Of a stretch of 64,000 bases of DNA, positions 49,701-63,021 are shown in pieces (within the stretch, counting starts at the first letter, position 1; each line of letters opens with the position of its first letter). The position numbers and the translations under genes were made by a program. The notes beneath the pieces are model-generated. The model was not told the origin of the DNA, made no database searches, and saw only the letters and a program-made list of their open reading frames with translations. Origin of the DNA: Ceratodon purpureus (lineage: Eukaryota; Streptophyta; Bryopsida; Pseudoditrichales; Ditrichaceae); NCBI GenBank assembly GCA_014871385.1, contig CM026429.1, forward strand, positions 7,288,642 through 7,352,641. Direction: 5' to 3'.

Positions 49701-52700
49701 TTTTGCGGGCTGATTTTGTGTTGCTGATCCAGCTGCAATCATCATCAGCAGAGTCACCCAAAGATTCACAGGCCAGTAGCTCCAACGACCCAGTTTCGAC
49801 TTCAAATGGGAATGTTGTCCATGTAGAGAATGGGCAGATTGAAGCAGAATCCCAACCGGTATACAGCAGGACTACCACAATTGTTATTGACCCGGATACT
49901 GGGGAAGCCAGGAACGCAGTCACGGGGGAGACAATGGAAATGCCCCCTCAATCACCTAGACCAACTCCAATGACCCCTCCACCAGTCCCTATTGCGGAAT
50001 TTCAGCAACTGGCTACTGAATCCGATCTTCAGGTCTGTAAACCACTCTGAGGATTTGTTCATGTATTAATCACGATACTCTGGGAATTTTACATTGGGAA
50101 AACTGGTCTGTTTCTCTTGATTTATTTTCTCTTCAATAGAGAGTAACATGCTTTCGAGTTCGTGCACGTGTCTCATATTTCTTCATTTTGATCATTCACT
50201 GTTTATGCTATCCTGCTTTTAATCAGCTACATGGCTCCTGGAATTGGTTTACCTGCCGCAGAGTTATACGAAAGGCTTCTGTGCTTTGTGCTGTGTAGTT
50301 TTGGGTGCAGAGGCAAACTTCGTGTAGCATTTTAGAAGTGCTACTACAGTTTACAGGGCCAAGCGTTGTATATGTCTAATTTTTGTTCTTACGGTTGGTC
50401 CCTTGGGTTGTATGTATTTCAGGGTATTGAAGCTGCTTTGGATAGAGCTGTAACTTCTGAGGGGGCGATCAGGAATCATGAGTATGCACTCTTCCATCAC
50501 TCTTGCGAAGGGTTAAAATGACATACATTACTGCGATAGAAAATCGAATGGTGCTATTCTAGAGTTCTGTTCCCATAACACAAAACTTCTATCTACTTTT
50601 ATGAACGAGTGGTTGATATTGTGTGCATGTTTGGAAAATGCCAGTGGGAGGGATCTAGATCTTTTGACCTTGGGCCAGAAAGATGCACTTCTTGTCCTCC
50701 GCACTATTTGCAAAGTAAGATTCATTTCTTTCATTGCCCTTTGTGATTTCTTTCATTGTATGTGGTATGTCGAGCATAGGTACATGCGCATAATTTAATA
50801 CTGCAAAATGGCATATGTGCAGATGGCTATGAAGGATGGAAGTGATGATCTTCTCAGTAGAACGAAGTTACTGTCTCTTGAACTGCTTCAGGTCTGCTTT
50901 CTTTTGCAAATTAGGAGCCTGCGTTTTCAAATAAAGGCTAAGCCTAGTGCAAAAGTCATAGTGTGTTCTAATGTATTGTAAAGTCACTCAGTTTTACTAA
51001 GTGTGATACATGTATAGAATGTTACTTTATTGATGACTTGCTATCCCCTCGATGTGTGATCTCATATTTCTTTAATGGTTTGACGCCCTTGGACTCTCAC
51101 CTGTGAGAAGCACTTAATTGTTTTTGGGTGACACCTTTAGATTTCTGTTGCCCAATTCTGATATCAACCCTCGTTTTTCGTGTAGGGATGCCTTGAAAGT
51201 GTAAACTATGCTTTCACAACGAATTTCCCTTTCATTGACCTTGTGAAAGCGTACCTATGTTATGCATTACTGAGGTCATGTGTTTCGCCAACTGCAGCAG
51301 TTTTTCAGGTTCGTGCTTGGAATTTGATCCATGCTTTACTTCTTTATTCAAGTATATCTGGTTTGGGGTAATTAGTAGATTATGTTGGCAATGTGTGCTG
51401 TTTCCCTAATGATTCCCCTCGTTAGGCGAGCCTAAGGTCGGATTTCTCGTTTGCCAGCAACATGCAGGAACATGAAGCGTAAGTAGGTATCTTTTTAGCT
51501 GCTGTGGTTGCTAGGGTCTTGAACTCTGTTTTTGGATGCATGTAAACCTTCAATCAACAGCATGCATGTTGAGGCTTGAGAGTTGAATTTTTATCTGTTG
51601 TTTTGGCATAAGTTAGACTTTGTTTGATTGCAAGAAGAGTTGATAATTTTATGTTTTCTCATGGACAGCTTGCAGTGAACATCTTCTTTATAATGATGCA
51701 ACGATACAGGGATAGCCTCAAGGTGAAGTTCTGGAACACACTTTTAGCAGTCATCAAATGTTTAGCCGTTTTCAAGCGACGGATTAGCATTAACAACCTT
51801 ACCATCAACTTATCTGATATTGTATGATATCTAGTTAGGTTGCATCAACTTTTTGTTTCAGTTACACCTGTGCGATGCACTTCGCACGCTGTACTTGGCC
51901 CGTTCATATTGCGTATGGCCTAATCAGGTTCCTGGAATACTATTTACTTGTTGTGTGATACGTAATACTCTTTCTGACAAATCGAGCTCTCTGCAGGCGG
52001 AGTTGGGTATATTCTTCAATTTGATTGTCCTACGTTCTCTGGATACTGATTGTCCTCCTCATCAGCGCACAGCAGTCCTTAAGTATGATATGATCTCAAC
52101 GTTGAACTAATCTGAATACGTACTTTTGAAGACAGGCTCTGTAGCAGTATGCAGTACTTCACTTAGCCCTTTCTTCAGATCTTCCTGAATTCCTTGGATT
52201 TCGTGTTTAACAACTTGATGGTCTGGTGATTTAAAAACCAAGGAAAATAATTTATAACTTGCAAGTTGCGTATATTAATGTGGTGCAGCTGATAAAATAT
52301 ACTCTTATACTGCAGAATGCTGGAGAAAGCTTGCAATGATCCTCAAATGCTGGCAGATATTTTTGTGAACTACGATTGCGACCTAGACGCCACAAATTTA
52401 TTCGAACGCATGGTATGAAACTCATGCGTATTAGAAACAAAAACAAGACTCGGAATCTTATAGCTTCTCAGGAATTTGGTGACCTTCTTTTGTTTTAGTC
52501 AAATTTCGTGCACCTTGATGCTTCAGATTTTACAGTAAGTACGACTTATTTTTCATTTATGTCATTTATGATTGTGATGAAGGTCAATTCTCTCTCGCGA
52601 CTTGCCCAAGGAACGCCGGATGGAGATCCCAATGTTGCCATCGCCTCACAAAACATTGCGCTAAAATCCTCAGCTCTTCAAGTAAGTGAAACCCTCTCGT

Positions 52701-55700
52701 ATTTATCGATGTGTACTTGGTTTCTGTCCTTCTGATGTGCCACTTCTACATGGGTCTTCTGGGTAATTCTTTATGATTTTAATGTTTGTCGGGTGCTTGG
52801 TTTCTAATTTTGTATTTTAATGTGATTTTCAGTGTCTGGTGAGTGTTTTGAGGTCACTCGGAACATGGACATCAAAACAAAGAGGAAATGGACCTGTATT
52901 TCCTGACCTTTCTGTGCCTGAGCGTGAGGATAATGTTGACGGGGTGAATGCTGCTGGTACTGATTTAGAAGTCAATGATGATACCAAGACTATAACCCAA
53001 ACAGATGAGTTTGAGAAAGCAAAAGCTTTGAAGGTTACTAAGGAGAGTGCTGTTGCCAAGGTACTTGACTTTATTTGGTATTCTACCGATGTATGGATGA
53101 CGATGTGAATTAAGTTTTGATGCTGAACCACATATGTTTTTGTGAGCGTGGTCTTTCTGGTAGGAACAGGGACAGTTGATTTCGGTCAGGTCGGACTCAC
53201 AGTTGCACTGTTTATATTTCTATTTTTTGGATTTATGGGGTTTTTCATCATTACATTGATTTTCAAATATATAGATATGCAAGGGCCCTGTCTTGGGAAT
53301 ATTCGTTCCTGCAAGTTTAAATGATCACATGCAGCGAGAGTCAGGACACGGTTTGAGCATATATTGACTAGTTATTCGTTTGTACAGTTCAACCTAAAAC
53401 CTTCAAATGGGATTAAGTTCCTTTTCGAGCACAATTTGGTTTCCAAGGAACCAAAAGCAGTCGCTCAGTTCTTGAGAGATTCGCCAGGTTTGGACAAGGT
53501 ATTTGTTTTCTCACTGGCAGTTTCAGTTGTAATAGTATGCATTTAAACTTATCATATAACTGTTTGAAATAGTTCGACTCCTACGTACATTGTGTTCTCA
53601 CATAGTGTAGGCTGTATCCTGAAATAAAATGGGATGGTTAAATACCATTTTTGAATTTCATTAAATTTTATGATTTCTACTTTATTGGCTGCTATTACTT
53701 CAGCAGACTAGCGATTTTCGTTTCAGTGATAGCATATGATGGGATGATCCCAACTACATGTTTAGTGATTGGATCTCACATGGTTTGGTTTCTTATTTCA
53801 GTATCAACAAGTACGGATCTAGTTTTTTATTTTTTATTTTTTTGCTCATTCTTTTTGTTGTTGCAGAAAATGATTGGGGACTATTTGGGCCAGCACGAGG
53901 ACTTTCCATTGTCGGTGATGCATGCCTATGTTGATGCACTCAATTTTAGTGGCATGAAGTTTGATAAAGCCATTCGGATTTTCCTCAATGGATTTCGTCT
54001 TCCTGGCGAAGCCCAGAAGATTGATCGCATCATGGAAAAATTTGCTGAGAGGTATTTTAATCTCCCTTCTAAGTCATGATTTGTATTTCATGATAAAACC
54101 TGGCTTGATCTAGACTTAGAGATTAACTTCTACTTTTCTGCGTGTTAATGACTGATAATTCGACAATTTTCTACAGATATTGTCAAGATAACCCGAATCT
54201 GTTTAAGAAGGCAGACACTGCCTACATACTGGCTTATGCTGTCATATTGCTGAATACGGATGCGCACAATCCCATGGTCACTAACAAGATGACAAAGTCG
54301 GACTTCGTGCGCATGAACTCATCCAGCGATGTTGACGAAAATGCTCCACCGGTATAGCACCCCTCATCACTAATCAAAGGATTTTGCTTGACAATTGCAT
54401 TGCTTCTCATTTCTTTTTCTGAATCTTCTGGTTAAGAATGTTTTTGAAATCTGAGAAATATGGATAAGGGTTGGCATGCAGTTTTGATGTACGTTTGAAA
54501 AGGAGATCATCTGTTTTCCACTATATTCTAGTATTATGGTTTATAAGATTTTTTTCCTTCGTCTTTATTTGAATAGGACTATCCTTTTGGTACCTGACCT
54601 ACTTTTTAAATTATGGATATTCAGGAACTTTTGGAAGAAATATACGATTCTATAGTTCGAGAGGAAATTAGATTGAAGGATGATGATTCGAAGAGGGAAA
54701 GGTCGGAAGAAAGAAGTTCGCTTGTCAGTATTTTGAATCTTGGTGGATTTCGGGGAAAAGCAGTAGTTGATTCAAAGAAAGAAAGTGATGAAATATTTGA
54801 ATTGACGCAATCAGTCTTCAAGAAAGCTGGGTTCAAGAAAGGGGTGTTTCATAAAGCAGAGCATCAAGACTTGGCTCGTCCAATGTTAGAAGCTGTTGGG
54901 TGGCCATTGCTTGCAGCATTCTCTGTAACCATGGAGGACAGTGATAACAAATCTCGAGTTCTCTTGTGCATGGAAGGAGTTCGACTTGGTGTACACTTGA
55001 CAAAAGCACTTGCAATGGAGACTATGCGTTATGCATTTCTGACATCATTAGTGAGGTTGGTATCTTTTAAAATTTCTTGTTATTCTTATTTCGACATTGA
55101 TCCTTATTTTCGGTTCTCTATTTTATTTATTATTTTATTTATTTATTTATTATTTTTTTAACCCTAAGCCTATATGTTGCAATTTTCTTTTCAAAAATTT
55201 GCAGGTTCACGTTTTTGCATGCACCAAGAGAGATGCGATCAAAGAATGTAGAGGCTTTGAAGACACTGCTATCTATGTGCCAGACTGAACCAGCAGCTTT
55301 ACAAGATACCTGGAATGCTGTTTTGGAGTGTGTATCACGACTTGAATTCATAATTTCAACTCCAGGCATTGTATCTACTCTAATGCAGGGTAGCAACCAG
55401 ATATCGCGGGACTCTATGGTGCTTTCATTGACGGAACTTACTGGGAAACCTACTGAACAAGTGTTTGTAAACAGTGTTCGGTTACCAAGCGATGTGATTG
55501 TAGAGTTCTTTGCAGCTTTGTGTGGAGTTTCAGCTGAAGAGTTGAGGCAGTCTCCACCACGTGTTTTCAGTTTGGTCAAGCTGGTGGAAATTAGCTACTA
55601 CAACATGACACGAATTCGAATGGTAAGAAAGGCTTAACTAAGCGCTATCATACTTTTTTCGTACTAGTGTTTTTGTCATAGGGATATTGATAGCAGGATT

Positions 55701-58700
55701 GTGATATTTTTGAAATTTTTGTATAGATTAATGGTGATCCTCGTTGAGTATTAGTTATTCAATAGTTGCTTTACTGAGTATCTACTTCGTGATAGTATGT
55801 GCATGTGTACAACTGATTACTAATAACTGTGAGTTTTTGTTCAGGTTTGGGGCAGGATATGGGCAGTTCTTTCTCTTCATTTTGTTGCAGCTGGGAATCA
55901 TTCTGATGAGAAGATTGCAATGTATGCCATTGACTCGTTAAGGCAAATTGCCATCAAGTATCTTGAGAGGGCCGAGTTGGCAAACTTCACATTCCAGAAT
56001 GATATTTTGAAGCCTTTTGTTGTCATTATGCGGAGCAGCAAGAATCCGACTATTAGAGCTCTTATTGTTGATTGCATAGTTCAGGTAAATATGTTTGCTT
56101 GTAGAATTATATATTTGATGTCAGCTCTTGTTAATCTCTTCGAGTCCAATATTCTAAATTTACTATGTCAGCTGGAAAAATTGGTTGTCGAATTGTTGAC
56201 ATCAATTCTTCTCTAGATTTGATGCAAGGCTTGAATATGCTTTCAGCAAAAAATTGAAATTTTCACATGAAGCTGTCTAATGCTTGCAATGTAATTTTCT
56301 TTCCAGATGATCAAATCGAAGGTTGGAAGTATCAAGTCTGGTTGGCGGAGTGTGTTTATGATCTTTACCACAGCTGCATATGATAACGTAGGATCCATTT
56401 CTGATGTTGCTTTCGAGAACGTGGAACAAGGTATTTTGTTCATGCAACTTTTCTCAGAATGCGGGGTTCCTGCGGGGCTTATGTGGCCAGTTTGTTGAAG
56501 GGTGTCATGCACTGCCACATAGTATTTTTGCTTAATATTCTGGTCATACTTGTATGACTGTACAGTAAGAAGTGAACCTTATTCAACTTTTAAGCTTTAA
56601 TTCGGAGAATTTTTACATGTCAAGTACAAAATGTTTGTCTATACATCGCTTAACTTCATCCAACCTTGTGCAGTTATTCTGGAACATTTTGATCAGGTGG
56701 TTGGAGATTGCTTCATAGACTGTGTAAATTGTCTCATTGCGTTTGCAAATAATAAGATCAACTCAGAGACGAGTCTAAAAGCTATTGCTCTTCTTCGAAT
56801 TTGCGAGGATCGCCTGGCAGATGTAAGTTGATTATATTTGTGTACTGTAATCTTAACATTGATATAACTGTGTGATGATTCAACTCAAGGTTACCTCTCC
56901 TTCCTGCTGATATCGTAGCAAAGTAGAACTTGAAAGTTGTCTGCGTTCTTACGGTGGTGAACTTACCAAATTTTGGCAGGGTCAGATACCTGGGGTTGTT
57001 TCAAAATTAGGAGAGGATACAGATCAATCAGATCTCGAGGTCGCTGAGTACTACTGGTTTCCAATGCTTGCTGGGCTCTCTGATCTTACTTCAGATCCTC
57101 GGACAGAAGTTAGGAACTGTGCTCTAGAGGTTTTATTCGACCTACTTAAAGAGCGTGGCAAGAATTTTTCTGGACAATTCTGGAATAGTGTCTTTCACCG
57201 GGTTTTGTTTCCCATCTTCGACTACGTTCGTCATGCTGGTAAAGACGGGGAAAAGCCTGCATCTGCAGACCAGTGGCTTAGGGAAACATGCATACACTCC
57301 CTTCAGCTTTTATGTGACCTCTTCAGCAGTTTTTACAAGGTGCTCTTCTGCAACCTTTGATGGGATTATCATGTTTAACTGCAGCATTCTCATACCTCCA
57401 GTGGTACTTGAATAATCTGGCTACAAGTTCCCAGTCAAAGGACATGCTATAATATTTCTTAAACGTTCTTGTTATCTCGATGTTGCAGGAGGTTTCGTTC
57501 TTGTTACCAGCTTTGTTGGGTTTATTGCTAGACTGTGCCACCCGACCAGATCAGACCTTGGCAGCAATTTCAATGGGCGCTTTAGTGCGACTTGCTGAAG
57601 TGGGTGGACATCAGTTCAGTGATAAGGACTGGACCACTTTATTGGACAGCATACGGTAATTTTTTCAACCTAGTGTGTCCACGTCTACATTTATCCTGCT
57701 GATATGAATGGAGAAAGTGTTTGTGTTATTGCATTAAATCTATGTGGTTAACTTGGACAAATGGATTTATGTGTGTCCTCGAAGATCATCCCTCTGTTAA
57801 TTAAATTACGTATGAGATCAAAAGATTCTGATTGTCTCTCTGCTTCCTGTGTAGGGATGCTTGTTACACTACCCAGCCAGTGGAACTGCTGAACCCGGAG
57901 AGTTTGTTGATATTTGGGTCAGATTTTGTTTCTGGACCGCGGAAGCAATCGAACATGACACCTCCTGTGACACCTCCAACTGAACAGTCTGAGGCAGATA
58001 TAGAGTCTTCAGAAGTTCTTGACAACGGTGCAGTTGAAGGAACGTCAGGTAGTATCATCAATGGGGGCACATCGACGATGAATCGTCAGCTCAGTTTTGA
58101 TTCTGTGGCAGATGATCGTCTTGAAAGACTCAGCGTTGCTGGGTCTGAAGGTGGGTTCCTGCTGACAACATGACTCTGCATTGATCTTAGTTAGAGATAC
58201 TGTCTAGAAATAGTGCCCGACATCTAAAAGAATGTGTTGATTACTGGTTTTCCCTGGTTCTCAGACCAAGTATCGTGTTATTTAGGTTCTGAAGCAATTG
58301 CTTCTCCAAAGATATCAAATCAGCCACCTGGACGCTCTTTTATGAATAGCGTAATGGATACTCTTTTATTGAAGAACACAACATTCAGGACTGTTAAGGG
58401 CAAAGTTCCGGCGGATACTGGTGTAAATAATTCTCAGCAGGTATTTTGGTTTTTTGTTCTTTTTGCTTCAGCACAATATGCTTCTTTCCATGCATAGCTT
58501 TTGGAATGCATTTTTTGTACTGCTTCGTATTCAGAAAAAGAAATCCGTGTTGATGTGATCATGGTTTAGAGTATTTTGTTGTTGTGGTTTTTAGTCAAGA
58601 AACTGGCCGTCACTAGTAAATGTGTGAAATTTCATACTATCAGAAACGTCCCTTGAATGTTCATAGAACCAAAAGGTATTCCTAAACAATCAGAAGTTGA

Positions 58701-60207
58701 CAGGATCTTTCATTTAGCGTTATGCTTCTTACAATAAATTTATTTTACACATGGGCTGTCCTGGAAACTCCGGTGACATATCATTGGCTGAAATATGCAG
58801 GAACTCGATGTTACTGACCAAGGCCCTGATGGAAGTGAAGTGGAAAGCACTTCACTGCAAAATGTTAGGACCAAATGTGTGATACAACTTTTGCTCATGG
58901 GTGCTCTGGATAGCCTTCAAGTAAGGATTTCTTCAATCAAATTGATCCACAGTAGATGTTTCTGTTTCACAATGTATGATTCTTGATGTTGAGTTGCTCT
59001 TCATGCAGTCATATTTTGATATTTGATCATGTTCGACAGAGAAACCATTGGCAGAGATTACATCCATCACACAAGCGGCTAATTATGGATACTCTTTTAT
59101 CGATGGTGGATTTTTGTGCTTCTTACAACAGTGACTTCAACCTCCGAAGTAGAATGCAACATGTGTCTGGGGAGAGGTATGCTTTTAGTTGAACCCTAAG
59201 GATGCCTCTTCGCTTAAATAAGTTTCAGCAGATGATTCATCAAGATGTACTGTGTTGATGAATTTACTCCTTGCTTCAGGCCTCCGCCAAATCTGCTGCG
59301 CCAGGAGATCGAAGGCACTCAGATATACCTAACAGTGTTGAACAAAACTGCAAACGGATCTGGTGATGAAGTACGTGCTATTGGGACATCAGAACAACCA
59401 CTTTATGACCCTGACAATGCTGAATTCACCTCAAAAGCTGCGGAACAAAAGCTGAGAGAAGAGGCTGAGAGGCAGTTAGTGTCATTTTGTGGTCACATTT
59501 TGAAAGAAGTTTCGACATTGCAACCTGCTCCAAGTGAGGCTGTTCAGGCCGATTATCACCGAGCACTTGATCTACGCTCGCCGGTTACTGTTCAGGTAGT
59601 AGGGTACACACTTATGTCATTTAGCGTATTCCGTGCACCGTCTCTTTCAAGTTGCCAGTTTCAAAACGTTCTACGTAATTAATTATCAAATTAACGCAGA
59701 TTGTTGTCTATTGTATCAAAGTTGTATCTTACATGTTTGGAGGCTCAGAGACGGATTAATGGCTTTGTGCAGGTGCTAAACGCAATGGCCAACACGGATA
59801 CACTCAAGTTCAAAAAGCATTTACCAGAATTTTACCCTTATTTTACCAAGCTTATTTGCAGTGACCAGGTTTTACCCTCTTCCAACTCTTAATCTGATTG
59901 TTACACTATCAAATCTCCAGTGGGTCTAACTGTCCCATCTCCTCAGTTCGTTTCCACAATATCCAGAGATATTTGTATCTTTGAATTTTTTTGAATACTT
60001 CCTCTGCCAAGAAGGTTATCGTTCCAAGTGACTGAGAGGATTACATGTTTTCAGTTGTTTTAGTCTATCCTGGACGATTGTACCATTGAAGTTGCTAATC
60101 AGTGATTCCTTCCAGCACTCACATACTTGATGACATTTGTGCAGATGGACGTGAGGAAAGCATTGGGAGAACTATTTAAGGTGCAAATGGTGGCTCTTCT
60201 GCCCTAA
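46790..60207 (+). CDS. BIG5: BIG5/MIN7-type Sec7 ARF guanine-nucleotide exchange factor
   Basis: Large brefeldin-A-inhibited-type ARF-GEF acting at the trans-Golgi/early endosome. Thirty-four exons join in phase to 1824 residues: 46790-46898, 47504-47564, 48016-48265, 48526-48647, 48938-48996, 49156-49213, 49366-49453, 49733-50032, 50423-50481, 50645-50714, 50823-50891, 51186-51308, 51669-51722, 51997-52082, 52316-52412, 52583-52681, 52833-53060, 53388-53498, 53867-54051, 54177-54351, 54625-55055, 55205-55622, 55845-56084, 56307-56430, 56674-56822, 56980-57339, 57489-57655, 57855-58150, 58286-58440, 58801-58920, 59040-59176, 59280-59595, 59773-59868, 60145-60207. The DCB region is N-terminal and the HUS box NYDCD is at 521-525. 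Sec7 spans about 635-825, with [11 protein letters not shown] (catalytic Glu729) and NTDAHNP (769-775). HDS domains follow. [13 protein letters not shown] and the C-terminal end fit the BIG5/BEN1/MIN7 branch (about 1740-1760 residues in Arabidopsis). Leu767 is discussed under findings. Confidence 0.95.
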
Positions 60208-61512
60208 TTGTTTTCACCTAGAATGGAGAAATTTTGCAGGATTGGACAGAAAGGTGTCTTTTAGTGAGACCCATTTGTCCCTTGTAGATGATACACTTGT
60301 TTATTTAGAACCATTATTTTCACTTTAACAAGCTTAATTCTTTGCCTAGCAGTTTTACGCTACATACTTGTCCCTGGCATTGTCCCCGATGCTTTCTTTT
60401 GTTTCTTATTATTCAGTCACATGTCTTATAATTTATCTTAGTACAAGAAATTATCGCAAAAACCACTTAGGTTTTTAATTATACAAATTGAGTGTTGGTA
60501 TCACATATTATCTGTTCTATATCTAGTACTGCAGGCTTTGTGGACATGCAGTTTTGGTCACCACAATTTGGATAAACCATGAATACGTACTGGTATGTAA
60601 GGTACATGGTACAGACTTCTCCACATGAACAGATTATTTTGTTTAGTCATTGTCCATGTGTCAGACAATTCATGTTCATAAGGATTACTAAGAAAACATA
60701 CAAGATTTGTATCTAATCCAATGTTCTAAAAAATATATCTAACCCAATGTAGTTTTCAGACCGTGCTAAGGCTCTACTTTCAACACCACCACTCAAATGG
60801 AAACTGCTGGATCATGGCAGAAGCATCAGTGCAAGGGACGTTCCTGCACTTCCACTCCATTTTCATTACCTCAGAGTGCAACACCTGCAGACCCGTGTCT
60901 TGCTTGAGAGTGGCCTAATTCTATGGCAATTGTGAAAACCAAGCACTTGTAGATGACATTTAAATTCGTTGCATCATAAATGACGACCACGGAGAAAGGA
61001 CGCAACTAGGCTAAACCTTAAGCCTTAGATTCCTATTGATGGTAGTCTAAGAAAACACGACCCTGGGCAATGCTGAAGATATGTGGAATGATCCAGAGTC
61101 GTCTCGCAGCATCGCCGCTAACTGTACACAAGGTGATCAAAAGATTTGCGGCTTGAGCTTCATCACACCCGTCATCTTTCCTGAGGTCGGTGCCTGGTCG
61201 GTGGTTAATCTGGCCGGACTGTAATTAGAGCAGGTGCTACTTATATCCATCTATGAATTTGCTCGAGAAAACCATCCTATACTGAAATTGATGCAAAGAG
61301 ATAATTTAACTTAACGGACAGGTGATTGTTCAAGTGGGCACTTTCTGTTTGGTAATTAATTGCGCAGGAAGGGACTTTCTGTTTAGTTGCTCAGTTAGCC
61401 TGCTAAATCGTTTTGGCAGTGGATCCATCTCGAACACAACTAGAACCATCCGAAGTGACTCCCAAGCCAGCTAAAGTGCAAACCTACAGATCGATGATCT
61501 CATGTCCAGGCT
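60208..61512. other. 3' flank of ARF-GEF gene and intergenic sequence
   Basis: I see no gene. The open frame at 61413-61685 overlaps the promoter and leader of the heat-shock gene and is not considered real. Confidence 0.5.
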
Positions 61513-61513
61513 C

Positions 61514-61582
61514 TTCCAGATCTCTCTGGAATGTTCAACTACCCTCAGAGTACCACGTCCGACCCATCTCAATTGATATAAA
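61514..61582 (+). promoter_or_regulatory. Heat-shock element and TATA box of the sHSP gene
   Basis: GAATGTTC at 61529-61536 is a two-unit heat-shock element (GAAnnTTC), and a further TTC unit lies at 61514-61516 in CTTCCAGA. A TATA box, TATAAAT, begins at 61577, about 40 bases downstream, the spacing typical of plant heat-shock promoters. Transcription would start near 61610, leaving a leader of about 130 bases before the ATG at 61738. Confidence 0.65.
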
Positions 61583-61737
61583 TGCATGTCTTCATAACAC
61601 TCACCTTCAATTCAAGTCCACTTCGCATTTGCAATTCGGAGCAGTTGTAGAGCGATCCCTTCATCCTCGACTTACAGCTTCCTGATTTGACCAGTTCTCT
61701 AATCTCTTGACTTAGTTGTGTGAATCATTTAGAAGAA

Positions 61738-62577
61738 ATGGCTCTTGTTTTATCACCATGGTTCGGGCGAGGGTGTGGACGGCGTGCAAGGCCGTTCAGA
61801 TTCGGCAGCCCTTCATTGTTTACCGACCTCGTCATCATCAAAGTTCCGCAGATGCAGAGGCAGGGGTCTTGTGCGCCGGTGCAGGGCCGTAGCCCTGCCA
61901 TGTCGAATGTTCGTTTCGTGCAGTGGTCTGAGACCGCAGACTCGAACGTCTTCACGCTTCGACTACCAGGTATGTTTCAGTTCGATTCTCATGTCCATTC
62001 AGGTAGATCTTGGTTGGAAAAAATTTGGTTTCATTACAGGGATGGTCATAGACTGTAGAAATGTTTTTAGCGAACAAGAACACCATATCAGTGCGTCTTG
62101 CTGCCAGGGCTTAACTGACTATTGATTGCATTAAATCCAGGATTGAAGAAGGAGGACCTTCACGTCCAGGTTGAAGATGATCGGACTCTGTACATCAGCT
62201 ACAATAACCAGCCTAAAGGAGATTCACCCCAGGATGCTTTTAAGGATGTCAAGGAAACCAAGGAAGCTGGGGAAGCTGCCACAGACACGTCGCCATCGAA
62301 GGAGCAGAAATCTGGTGGCTGCAGCTTCATGAGAAAGTTCAAGCTACCAGAGAATGCCGACTTGGAGCAAATCAAAGCCGAAGTTGTCAACGAAACGCTG
62401 ACGGTCACCGTGCCGAAGCGGAAGCCGAAGGCGCCAGAGACTCGAAGTATCGAAGTGATTGAAGGCGAAGCTCCAGCAACTCCCTCTTTGACAACTCCTG
62501 CACACGAGGTCAAGGCTGCCGAGAACTCCGAGCAGCCTTCATCGTCGGAAGCTCAGCCATCGACCTCCACTGCATAG
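61738..62577 (+). CDS. Small heat-shock protein (HSP20, alpha-crystallin domain)
   Basis: Two exons, 61738-61969 and 62141-62577, encode 222 residues. sHSPs are ATP-independent chaperones that bind unfolding proteins. The alpha-crystallin domain spans about 58-171: WSETADSNVFTLRLPGLKKE, VEDDRTLYIS, then FMRKFKLPENADLEQIKAE and ETLTVTVPK. Between the YIS strand and FMRKFKLPE there are about 40 residues rich in Lys, Glu, Asp and Ser, some 20 more than in cytosolic class I proteins. The N-terminus (1-57) is Arg-rich with few acidic residues and could be a plastid or mitochondrial presequence, but this is uncertain. The C-terminal tail is long and Ser/Glu/Pro-rich and lacks a clear I-x-I/V anchor except IEVI near 182. 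The upstream HSE supports heat induction. Confidence 0.9.
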
Positions 62578-62616
62578 AATATAGTAGCCATCGACCTCCA
62601 CTGCATAGAATATAAT
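62555..62616. repeat. 31-bp tandem duplication across the sHSP stop codon
   Basis: AGCCATCGACCTCCACTGCA plus TAGAATATAGT (62555-62585) is followed directly by a second copy (62586-62616) with one or two changes near its end. The first copy includes the stop codon, so the second lies in the 3' untranslated region. Confidence 0.9.
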
Positions 62617-63021
62617 AGACCTCTAACGACTCCCCAATTGTAACACAATCTGTACTATGTTTTAGACTCAACAAGAGTATAGCTCACAAATTGTTTTGCA
62701 ATTAGATGCTCAGACTCCTTTAGTCATGTCTCAGAATTTTTTACATTTATCATACTGTATTTACATGTGTATCACGATTCGTGCGTGAAAGAAACCCAAT
62801 TGCAAGAGGACACAGAATAAGACCTCAGCAGGAACTCTAGAGTTTCACTACTGTTTCCAATTGCTCGAGCAAGTTCAATAATGTATTAAACTTAAATGGG
62901 CAGACCCTATTCTTTTGCATCACTAATAAATTGTTATCAAAGTTAGCCTACATGTGAAAATTTCAATCCTGCTATTCAATTTGATGTCAAGATTGTTGCC
63001 ACAAGGACCAGCTCGCTCCAT
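62617..63021. other. Convergent 3' flanks of sHSP and the following gene
   Basis: The sHSP gene and the next minus-strand gene converge here. I see no other feature. Confidence 0.5.

Noticed and set aside
51425..51480. Possible extra exon of the ARF-GEF gene (GCGAGCCTAAGG...)
   Set aside because: Including it would break the match at [20 protein letters not shown], which aligns with the BIG5 family without a gap when the segment is left in the intron.
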